Below are positions 1 to 6,182 of a stretch of DNA of 21,301 nt, one piece after another; the first letter of the stretch is position 1; each line of letters starts with the position of its first letter. Source of the DNA: Clostridia bacterium. Lineage in GTDB: Bacteria; Bacillota; Clostridia; Christensenellales; Aristaeellaceae. The notes below the pieces were generated by a model that saw only the letters and a list, made by a program, of their open reading frames with translations, did no database searches and was not told the DNA's origin. Both the position numbers and the translations under genes were made by a program. The stretch is from assembly GCA_030526935.1 (NCBI GenBank), contig JAUNBY010000012.1, forward strand, positions 1-21,301. The letters run 5' to 3'.

Positions 1-3
1 TAG

Positions 4-9
4 TATAAT
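4..9 (+). promoter_or_regulatory. candidate -10 box upstream of the radC-like gene
   Basis: A perfect TATAAT lies at the very start of the window, so any -35 element is cut off. A start site near position 16 would give a leader of about 100 nt before the ATG at 117. That leader contains a small hairpin (CAGAG-TTG-CTCTG, 67-79). Only one hexamer is visible, so the call is tentative. Confidence 0.3.
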
Positions 10-116
10 ACAACTGTAAACAGCAAATACGTTCTATAAAAAGCCGCGCGATGGTTCCGAGATATACAGAGTTGCTCTGCGGGTATGGCGCGGCGGGTAA
101 AGGTTGGGGGAGATCC

Positions 117-896
117 ATGCCGAATAATAACGTCAACCTTCACGCCGGGCACAGAAAGCGCATGCGCGAAAGATATTACAGGGAGGGGCTTGACGGCTTC
201 GCCGCGCATGAGGCGCTGGAACTGCTGCTGTTTTACAAGATACCTCGAAAGAATCTCAACGAGCTTGCGCATACGCTGATAAACGCGTTCGGCTCGCTCG
301 ACGCGGTGCTCTCGGCAAGCGAGAAGGAACTTGTTGAGGTTCCAGGCGTGGGTGAAAAGACGGCGTCTTTTCTCGTCACAATTGGCCGCGCCGCGAGATT
401 GTACGCTACGTATGAAGAAAACAGGATCGACATACACAACCTGGAGTTAATGAAGGAGCACATAAGGCGTATTTGCGACGGAGAGGATTGCCGGGCAACC
501 TGGGTCGTGTGTATGGACAAGTCGGGCAGACTCATTGGAAGCATCCCCGTATCGGGTATGGACAGGGACGCTCAAAATGCTACGGATAAGGAACGCGACG
601 CGGCCTTGCGCGGGTTTTCGAGGCAGGTAATGAAGGCCACGGTAAGGAATTACGCGACGATAATCGCGATAGTCGAAAGATGCCTGCCGGGGCAAGTTGA
701 ACCAACGCTGTGGGACATCGACGTTTGCGCGAGGCTGGCATCGGTCGCAGGCAGAATAGGCGTGTTGCTCATAGATATGATAAAGGTCAGCAATGACGAC
801 TTTGTCAGCTTTCGAAAGCAAAATGCGTATAACCCCAAGTTGAAGGAGGCGGATGAGGGCGATATGGCCGGGGCGTTCATGTCCTGGCTGGATTGA
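117..896 (+). CDS. radC: RadC-family (JAB/MPN) protein with degenerate metal site
   Basis: A 259-residue protein of the RadC family (UPF0758). The N-terminal helix-hairpin-helix part is typical: HAGHRKRMRERY, then GLDGF and LELLLFY, with a hairpin around VPGVGEKTA. RadC proteins were once linked to DNA repair, but their cellular role is unsettled. The C-terminal JAB/MPN fold normally carries a metal site H-x-H-P-x-G-x7-D. Here the matching stretch reads Glu187-Arg-Cys189-x-Pro-Gly with Asp200 kept, so both histidines are gone. Metal-dependent hydrolysis looks unlikely. The start at 117 is chosen because GGGGGAG sits just upstream and RadC homology begins there; an in-frame ATG at 51 adds 22 unrelated residues. 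The next gene begins 4 nt after the stop, so the two are probably co-transcribed. Confidence 0.85.
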   Translation: MPNNNVNLHAGHRKRMRERYYREGLDGFAAHEALELLLFYKIPRKNLNELAHTLINAFGSLDAVLSASEKELVEVPGVGEKTASFLVTIGRAARLYATYEENRIDIHNLELMKEHIRRICDGEDCRATWVVCMDKSGRLIGSIPVSGMDRDAQNATDKERDAALRGFSRQVMKATVRNYATIIAIVERCLPGQVEPTLWDIDVCARLASVAGRIGVLLIDMIKVSNDDFVSFRKQNAYNPKLKEADEGDMAGAFMSWLD

Positions 897-900
897 CGAT

Positions 901-1479
901 ATGGCAAGTCATTTTTATGCGTATATGGCGAGAATGAAACATATAAAGCGCTGGGGGCTTAGAAGAAATACGCGCGAGGAAAACGACCAGGAGCATTCGC
1001 TGATGGTCGCGATGATCGCTCACGCGCTGGCCGTTCTGAGGAATACAAGGTACGCGGGTTCGGTAGACGCCGGCAAGGTAGTGACGCTTGCGATATATCA
1101 CGAGGCGAGCGAGGTTATAACCGGCGATCTCGCTTCACCCATAAAATACTTTAACCCGGGAATAAAGACCGCGTTTAAAAGTATTGAGCAGATAGCAAAT
1201 GAAAAGCTTTTGAGCTATCTTCCGGAAGACCAGAGAAAACACTACGGACAATTGCTCTTTCCCGATACGCGGACCGAGGAATACAAACTGGTCAAAGCCG
1301 CGGATAAAATCTCGGCTTATCTTAAGTGCGTCGAGGAACTGAGCTACGGCAACGAGGAGTTCCGCCCGGCGATGAACAGCCTGCTGGACGATATAGAGAA
1401 ACTCGATTTACCTGAAGTTGTCGATTTCATGGCGGAGTACGCGCCAAGTTTTTCATTGACGCTAGATGCACTAAATTGA
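901..1479 (+). CDS. yfbR: YfbR-type HD-domain 5'-deoxynucleotidase
   Basis: A 192-residue protein matching Escherichia coli YfbR (from memory) over its full length: SHFYAYMARMKHIKRW at the start, EHSLMVAMIAHALA, the ASEVITGDLASPIKYF block, and LVKAADKISAYLKCVEEL near the end. YfbR dephosphorylates deoxynucleoside 5'-monophosphates in the cytoplasm. Predicted metal ligands are His32, His67 and Asp135; Arg17-Trp18 match the substrate-contacting RW pair and Glu71 the acidic catalytic residue. Oddly, the HD dyad is His67-Glu68 instead of His-Asp. The start at 901 fits the family but has a weak ribosome site, so translation may be coupled to the preceding gene. An in-frame ATG at 853 has GAAGGAGG only 3 nt before it and would add 16 residues that overlap that gene. 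Confidence 0.9.
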   Translation: MASHFYAYMARMKHIKRWGLRRNTREENDQEHSLMVAMIAHALAVLRNTRYAGSVDAGKVVTLAIYHEASEVITGDLASPIKYFNPGIKTAFKSIEQIANEKLLSYLPEDQRKHYGQLLFPDTRTEEYKLVKAADKISAYLKCVEELSYGNEEFRPAMNSLLDDIEKLDLPEVVDFMAEYAPSFSLTLDALN

Positions 1480-1571
1480 GAGTTTTTATTTATTTTACGC
1501 TATGCCATCCTAACAATTCAGGTGGAGAAACTTTGTTTAGTATTGGGACTGGCTATTTTTCGATTTTCAAG

Positions 1572-1586
1572 TTATAATCATTATAA
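1572..1586 (+). promoter_or_regulatory. palindrome containing a -10 box ahead of the ABC ATPase
   Basis: TTATAAT-C-ATTATAA is a perfect palindrome with 7-nt arms, and TATAAT (1573-1578) within it is a consensus -10. No good -35 sits 16-18 nt upstream. A start near 1585 would leave a leader of about 78 nt before the ATG at 1664. The element could be a promoter, an AT-rich operator, or both. The rest of 1480-1663 shows nothing else I can name. Confidence 0.4.
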
Positions 1587-1663
1587 CAGATGATCGTAAT
1601 AGGCTGATCTATCCTGTCGTTAGTCAAGTTTGTCCGATTATTTTATTTGAGGAGGAATTGTAT

Positions 1664-2785
1664 ATGGCAAGCGTATCTCTGAAACACATCTATAAAATAT
1701 ACCAGGGCGGAGTTACGGCGGTAAGCGATTTTACGCTTGATATTGAGGACAAGGAATTTATCGTTCTCGTCGGACCTTCCGGCTGTGGAAAATCGACTAC
1801 GCTTCGAATGGTTGCCGGTCTTGAAGAGATTTCAGAGGGTGAATTGTACATAGCCGATCGCTTGGTCAATGATGTCGCTCCCAAAGATCGAGACATCGCC
1901 ATGGTTTTCCAGAACTACGCGCTGTATCCGCACATGACTGTGTTCGACAATATGGCGTTCGGACTGAAACTTAGAAAAACGCCAAAAACAGAAATAAACA
2001 ATCGCGTTCACGAAGCGGCTAAAATCCTTGACATAGAGCATCTTCTCAACAGAAAGCCCAAGGCTCTTTCGGGCGGACAGCGCCAGCGCGTCGCTCTGGG
2101 TCGCGCTATAGTTCGCGAACCCAAGGTCTTCCTTATGGACGAGCCGTTGTCAAACCTCGACGCCAAATTGCGCGTTCAGATGAGAACCGAGATAACCAAG
2201 TTGCATCAGCGCCTGCAGACCACTTTCATCTATGTTACCCACGACCAGACCGAAGCCATGACGATGGGTTCGCGCATCGTGGTCATGAAGGACGGCTTTG
2301 TGCAGCAGGTAGACAGCCCGCAAAACCTTTACGACTATCCCACCAACCTCTTTGTCGCGGGATTCATCGGAACCCCGCAGATGAACTTCTTCAAAGCTAA
2401 GCTTGAGAAGACTTCCAAGGGCGTTGAAGCAAAGTTTGGCGACAACTCCATCGTCGTCCCGCCCTCCAAGCTTCAGAAATTCATCTCCGACAGCTATATC
2501 GGAAAAGAAGTATATATGGGAATACGCCCCGAAAACATAAACGACAACGCGGAATATGTCGCCGCCAATCCCGATACCGCCATTGAATGCAACGTCGAGA
2601 TTACCGAGCTTATGGGTTCCGAGACATATCTCTACCTCAAGACCAGCGGCAAGGACGATAATATCGTCGCCCGCGTCGACCCGCGCACGTCATCGCGTAC
2701 CGGCGACAAGATCAAGGTCGCGTTTGATTCGTCAAGGCTTCACTTCTTCGACCTCGATACGGAACAGACGCTGCTCAATCGCTAA
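1664..2785 (+). CDS. ugpC: MsmX/UgpC/MalK-type sugar ABC transporter ATPase
   Basis: A 373-residue cytoplasmic ATPase that would power import of sugars or glycerol phosphate through separate permeases. All nucleotide-binding motifs are intact, in order: Walker A GPSGCGKST, Q-loop VFQNYALYPHMTV, signature LSGGQRQRVALGRA, Walker B VFLMDEPLSNLDAKLR, and the H-loop VTHDQTEAMTM. The C-terminal third is the MalK-like TOBE regulatory part (MGIRPENI). The start at 1664 has GGAGG 8 nt upstream; the TTG at 1658 is less likely. No permease or binding-protein gene lies nearby. It is therefore an orphan and, like Bacillus MsmX, may energise several importers encoded elsewhere; that sharing is inference. 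The annotation UgpC is a family label and does not establish the substrate. Confidence 0.93.
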   Translation: MASVSLKHIYKIYQGGVTAVSDFTLDIEDKEFIVLVGPSGCGKSTTLRMVAGLEEISEGELYIADRLVNDVAPKDRDIAMVFQNYALYPHMTVFDNMAFGLKLRKTPKTEINNRVHEAAKILDIEHLLNRKPKALSGGQRQRVALGRAIVREPKVFLMDEPLSNLDAKLRVQMRTEITKLHQRLQTTFIYVTHDQTEAMTMGSRIVVMKDGFVQQVDSPQNLYDYPTNLFVAGFIGTPQMNFFKAKLEKTSKGVEAKFGDNSIVVPPSKLQKFISDSYIGKEVYMGIRPENINDNAEYVAANPDTAIECNVEITELMGSETYLYLKTSGKDDNIVARVDPRTSSRTGDKIKVAFDSSRLHFFDLDTEQTLLNR

Positions 2786-2807
2786 GCGTATATCGCGAGA
2801 TGGGTTT

Positions 2808-2832
2808 ATTGGATATAATTGACAAATCCAAT
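2808..2832 (+). repeat. inverted repeat after the ABC ATPase gene
   Basis: ATTGGAT and ATCCAAT form a perfect 7-bp dyad around an 11-nt AT-rich loop, 22 nt after the stop codon. No U-tract follows, so it is at best a weak terminator or an mRNA 3' end structure. An operator is equally possible. Confidence 0.35.
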
Positions 2833-2860
2833 TGAAGCGTGAAAGTTATGTGTTGATTAA

Positions 2861-2915
2861 ATATCCGTCACAGACAAAAAGATTGCTTGTCTTTAACGTC
2901 TGTGACGGATATACT
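2861..2915 (+). promoter_or_regulatory. 15-bp perfect inverted repeat overlapping the promoter of the CdaR-like regulator
   Basis: ATATCCGTCACAGAC (2861-2875) and GTCTGTGACGGATAT (2898-2912) are exact reverse complements separated by 22 nt. A good sigma-70 promoter lies within: TTGTCT (2887-2892), a 17-nt spacer, and TATACT (2910-2915). The right arm fills most of the spacer and enters the -10, so a protein bound there should block RNA polymerase. Each arm also contains the imperfect palindrome GTCnnnGAC. I infer a repressor or autoregulation site for the downstream regulator. It is unlikely to be a terminator because no U-tract follows. Confidence 0.6.
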
Positions 2916-2967
2916 ATATAAAGAGGATTCGGCAGATGAATATGGGATTGTCTTTGGAGGAGATAGA

Positions 2968-4041
2968 ATGTACTTGGATCATAGAATAGTCGCAAAGCTG
3001 GCAAGGGTGCTTGCGCGAATGGATATGTCGGTAATGCTTTTAGATAACGATGGACGGGTTATACTGCCCGAGGATAATAAGCGCGAATTTACGCTGCCTG
3101 AGGCTATACGCAAAAATCCGACTCAACCGCTTGTATACGGAGGGTTTACCCTCATTGGAACCGAAAGCGAGTCGCCGCTGTTTCTTTGCCTGCCCGGGGA
3201 TTCGCCCGACGTTGGCAACTGCGCGATATTGGCGGCGGAACTTGTGAACATAATCACAAGAGTAGACCTTCCACATGCCGACAGGGAGCAGACGTACAGA
3301 AGCATACTGCGCGAAGAGATCGAGGGCGCCGAAATGGAAGCGCTGGCGCTCGACCAGGAAATACAGCTGGAACAAAACCGCGTCGCTATAATAGTGCATC
3401 TTGGAAATATCGACACGGAGCAGGCGCTCGACCTTCTCAACAACGCCTTTGGAGAAAATGAAGACGACTGCATCGTCGAGATGAACAGGCATACGATCGC
3501 ATTGATCAAATCCCTCGGCGACCAGTGCGAGTACAGCGAGGTTGAACAGATAGGACTGGCAATCGAAACGACATTCGTTTCCGAAACCAGTTACAACGTC
3601 TATATCGGAATCGGCGAGATAAAGACAAGCCTCGATAGAATATCGGAATCCTTTAAGGAGGCCAGGAGAGCTATCGACGTGGGGCGCGTGTATAAGCCGG
3701 AAGCCTATGTATACGTATACCGGAAATTGCTTCTCGAAAGGTTCCTTGCCGACGTTCCCATGAATATGAAAAGCCAGTATAACCAAATGCTTTTCAATAG
3801 AAAGACCGCGAGACTCTTCAATGAGGAGATGCTCCACACCATAGAAAAGTTCTTCGAGAACAGCCTCAACCTCTCCGAGACGGCGCGCCAGATATATATC
3901 CACAGAAATACCCTCGTCTATCGCCTCGACAAGGTGCAAAGAGCCATAGGACTCGATCTTCGCGCGTTTGACGACGCCGTTACGTTCAAGATGATGCTGT
4001 TGCTTGGAAAAAACAACTCCGACCACGGCAAGCGCTATTGA
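2968..4041 (+). CDS. CdaR/PucR-type transcriptional regulator
   Basis: A 357-residue cytoplasmic protein. The C-terminus has the PucR-type helix-turn-helix signature: LNLSETARQIYIHRNTLVYRL followed by a leucine-rich tail. The middle third (about residues 140-250) resembles the GGDEF-like domain found in CdaR-type regulators. The N-terminal part may be a ligand sensor, but I do not recognise it clearly. CdaR and PucR relatives respond to small metabolites such as sugar diacids or purine breakdown products; the ligand here is unknown. The start at 2968 is chosen because GGAGGAG (2956-2962) precedes it and the promoter at 2887-2915 overlaps any earlier start. It lies next to the orphan sugar-ABC ATPase, so control of carbohydrate uptake is a reasonable inference. 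The inverted repeat upstream suggests autoregulation. Confidence 0.8.
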   Translation: MYLDHRIVAKLARVLARMDMSVMLLDNDGRVILPEDNKREFTLPEAIRKNPTQPLVYGGFTLIGTESESPLFLCLPGDSPDVGNCAILAAELVNIITRVDLPHADREQTYRSILREEIEGAEMEALALDQEIQLEQNRVAIIVHLGNIDTEQALDLLNNAFGENEDDCIVEMNRHTIALIKSLGDQCEYSEVEQIGLAIETTFVSETSYNVYIGIGEIKTSLDRISESFKEARRAIDVGRVYKPEAYVYVYRKLLLERFLADVPMNMKSQYNQMLFNRKTARLFNEEMLHTIEKFFENSLNLSETARQIYIHRNTLVYRLDKVQRAIGLDLRAFDDAVTFKMMLLLGKNNSDHGKRY

Positions 4042-4073
4042 CCGGCGCGCCTTTATAATAAGCTTTCATGACT

Positions 4074-4105
4074 GCCTGTCTGCCGGCATAGATTAGCAAA
4101 CAGGC
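4074..4105 (+). terminator. weak hairpin after the regulator
   Basis: GCCTGTcTGC (4074-4083) pairs with GCAaACAGGC (4096-4105), leaving one mismatch and a 12-nt loop. The following GGTTTATTAAAAT is only a poor U-tract. It may end the regulator transcript or form a leader structure for the protease gene. Confidence 0.35.
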
Positions 4106-4178
4106 GGTTTATTAAAATATGCCGCCCGGTCTCAAACCGCGGCTTTCGGTGACCGATTATGTAAAACGGAGGAGATCC

Positions 4179-5411
4179 ATGCGCAAACAAACTCTCGTTT
4201 ATATGGCTGTGGTATGGACGCTCGTCATAGTCGCCTGCGCGTCGTCCGCAATAACAATGGCGGTTTGCGGCATAAACATATTTCCGGCGAATGCGCAAAC
4301 TTCTTACCGCGACGAAGAGATATCGATGGAAGACAGATACTCAAGGCTCGAACAGGTAAGGCGCCAGTTAAGCGATTATTACTATGTCGAGGTTGACGAC
4401 GAAGAACTCATGCTTGGCGCGATAAACGGCATGACCGAGGCGTTGGACGATCCATATACGTTTTATTATACGCCCGACGAAATGTCAAGCATGAACAGAC
4501 ATACTCAGGGGCATTACGAGGGCGTGGGGATGCTGTTGTCGCTCGACAAGGACGGCAGGCTTACTGTTTTGCGCGTATTTAAGGATTCGCCCGCGAAAAA
4601 CGCGGGAGTGCTTCCGGGTGACGTCGTGACGGCTGTAAACGATATCGACCTCACCGCGGGAGAGGGGAGCATACTCACCAGAGCCACAAACGAAATACAG
4701 CAATCGGGCGACGAGACGATAGGCGTGACGGTTTTGAGGGATGGCGAAACGATATCGCTCGAAATGAAAAACGCGGCCATAGATATAAACAGGGTCGAGT
4801 ACGCGCTGATAGACGAAGACGTCGGGTATATAGCCATATACGAGTTTATGGGCGACGATGTGGAGGGCTTCGAGGAGGCCATGCAAAGCCTCAGACAAGC
4901 CGGAGTAACAAAGCTTATACTGGACGTCAGGTCTAATCCGGGAGGACTTTTGGACGACGTCGTCACCATTGCCGACTATCTTATGCCGGAGGGTCTCATC
5001 GTATATACCCTCGATCGTTATAAGACGAGGGATGAGTTTTTCTCCGATTCTGATTACTGGCAGGTCGATATAGCCGTTTTGATAAACGGAAGCTCCGCGA
5101 GCGCTTCGGAGATACTCGCTGGCGCGCTCAAGGACACGGGAAGGGCTGTAGTGATAGGGGAAACGACTTTTGGCAAAGGCATAGTGCAAACAGTAATTCC
5201 ATTTCCGGACAACGGCTCCGGGATGCAACTGACCACGGCCGAGTACTATACTCCATCCGGCAAATCGATTCACGGGGTTGGGATAACCCCTGACATTGAG
5301 GTGCGACAGGAATACATGGACGCCTATATGGGTTTTGAGAACGACGCTCAGTTTAAAACGGCTTACGAGTGGCTCGTGAATTACGCGCCGCAACGGGAGG
5401 TGGCGGGGTGA
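4179..5411 (+). CDS. S41-family carboxyl-terminal processing protease (CtpA/CtpB type)
   Basis: A 410-residue serine protease, anchored in the membrane with its catalytic part outside. Residues about 5-30 form a hydrophobic signal-anchor. A PDZ domain follows (GVGMLLSL, VFKDSPAKNAGVLPGDVV), then the S41 catalytic core with LDVRSNPGGLLDDV. The Ser-Lys dyad is about Ser308 (in NGSSASASE) and Lys333 (in GETTFGKGIVQT), spaced 25 residues apart as in this family. Such proteases trim the C-termini of envelope or regulatory proteins; the target here is unknown. The start at 4179 has GGAGGAG directly upstream, whereas the ATG at 4119 adds 20 poorly hydrophobic residues before the anchor. The stop overlaps the next start by 3 nt, so the two genes are translationally coupled. 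Confidence 0.92.
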   Translation: MRKQTLVYMAVVWTLVIVACASSAITMAVCGINIFPANAQTSYRDEEISMEDRYSRLEQVRRQLSDYYYVEVDDEELMLGAINGMTEALDDPYTFYYTPDEMSSMNRHTQGHYEGVGMLLSLDKDGRLTVLRVFKDSPAKNAGVLPGDVVTAVNDIDLTAGEGSILTRATNEIQQSGDETIGVTVLRDGETISLEMKNAAIDINRVEYALIDEDVGYIAIYEFMGDDVEGFEEAMQSLRQAGVTKLILDVRSNPGGLLDDVVTIADYLMPEGLIVYTLDRYKTRDEFFSDSDYWQVDIAVLINGSSASASEILAGALKDTGRAVVIGETTFGKGIVQTVIPFPDNGSGMQLTTAEYYTPSGKSIHGVGITPDIEVRQEYMDAYMGFENDAQFKTAYEWLVNYAPQREVAG

Positions 5412-5950
5412 GTCTTAATAAACCGTCCACCAGGCGCATCGCGGCGGCGGCCATATCTCTGGCGGTCATATTGCTGTCCAGGATACCCGCCTTGTATGTA
5501 AACCCCGTCTGCGCGTTCGCGGCCAAGCTTGCGCTGGCCTTTTGCCTTTTCACTATATGCGACTGTTCGCCCATTGTCTACGCCGCGGCATATTGCGTTG
5601 TCGCGCCGTTCGTCGCCTGGTGGGTGGATATAGTGGAAGGTCAAATGGCCGTGGCTTACGGACTTGCGGCGATGGCTTTTGTAGCGTCCAACAAGTATAT
5701 AAAAACAGAAAAAGAGTTTAAATGGATTAAACCGGCGATATCCGCGGTTTCGGCGGCTGTCGTGATTGCCGCGTATTCGGCGGTTTTGTTGTCGGTTCGA
5801 CAGGAAAGGACTTTTTTCAGCGCCCTGTGGTACTCCATGTCAAGACAGGCGATAGCCTGCGTTGCGATATTCATAGGCGCCTATATAGGAAGTTTGAGAC
5901 CCGGGATTAGCAAAAGCGTCTCAAATAAGCAAAAATCGACGCGGATTTGA
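5408..5950 (+). CDS. small polytopic membrane protein, function unknown
   Basis: I do not recognise this 180-residue protein. It starts at a GTG (5408) inside GTGA, overlapping the protease stop, with GGGAGG a few nucleotides upstream. It has five or six hydrophobic segments, at roughly residues 10-31, 37-57, 60-75, 82-98, 110-132 and 145-163, joined by short loops and ending in a basic tail (KSVSNKQKSTR). Its size and topology would suit a substrate-binding subunit of an ECF vitamin transporter, but I see no diagnostic motif, so that is speculation. Coupling to the CtpA-type protease suggests a joint envelope function. Confidence 0.7.
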   Translation: MSLNKPSTRRIAAAAISLAVILLSRIPALYVNPVCAFAAKLALAFCLFTICDCSPIVYAAAYCVVAPFVAWWVDIVEGQMAVAYGLAAMAFVASNKYIKTEKEFKWIKPAISAVSAAVVIAAYSAVLLSVRQERTFFSALWYSMSRQAIACVAIFIGAYIGSLRPGISKSVSNKQKSTRI

Positions 5951-5956
5951 TTCATT

Positions 5957-6014
5957 AAAAACTCGCCGTGCTGAAAAGGAGCGTAGCTCTACCTCCGGCA
6001 CGGCGAGTTTTTTT
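5957..6014 (+). terminator. strong intrinsic terminator
   Basis: ACTCGCCGTGC (5961-5971) pairs perfectly with GCACGGCGAGT (5998-6008). The upstream A-run (5957-5960) pairs with the start of a seven-T tract (6008-6014). A smaller inner pairing (GGAG with CTCC) lies in the loop. It ends the protease/membrane-protein operon and, with its A-run and T-run, could also work in the reverse direction. Confidence 0.9.
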
Positions 6015-6126
6015 ATTGTCCGATGATTACATTCATATTAAAATATACTTTCTATAACTTGCTTTTTGACGCGGCGACTTCATTTTAAACATCACGTGGC
6101 GTTTTCTATATTGTCTCATGGATGCC

Positions 6127-6155
6127 ACTGTTTTGACATTTGTCAACAGTATACT
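6127..6155 (+). promoter_or_regulatory. dyad operator-like element ahead of the L,D-transpeptidase
   Basis: ACTG-TT-TTGACA-TT-TGTCAA-CAGT is an inverted repeat with a 2-nt bulge on the left side. Its core TTGACA-TT-TGTCAA is perfect. It abuts TATACT (6150-6155), a good -10. TTGACA looks like a -35, but the spacing to that -10 is only 11 nt, so this is not a normal promoter pair. An activator or repressor site over a weak promoter is a plausible reading. The start codon lies 27 nt further on. Confidence 0.45.
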
Positions 6156-6182
6156 ATTGCGAGTCTGGAGGTGCAGTGTACA

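Noticed and set aside
2861..2912. The 15-bp inverted repeat as an intrinsic terminator of the ABC ATPase gene
   Set aside because: No T-run follows the second arm on either strand, and the element contains a well-spaced promoter.
3040..4026. 328-codon open frame on the minus strand opposite the CdaR-like regulator
   Set aside because: It lacks any recognisable motif, has no ribosome site, and lies wholly antisense to a well-supported gene.
4485..5393. 302-codon open frame on the minus strand opposite the S41 protease
   Set aside because: It is antisense to a gene with intact catalytic motifs and has no family-like sequence.
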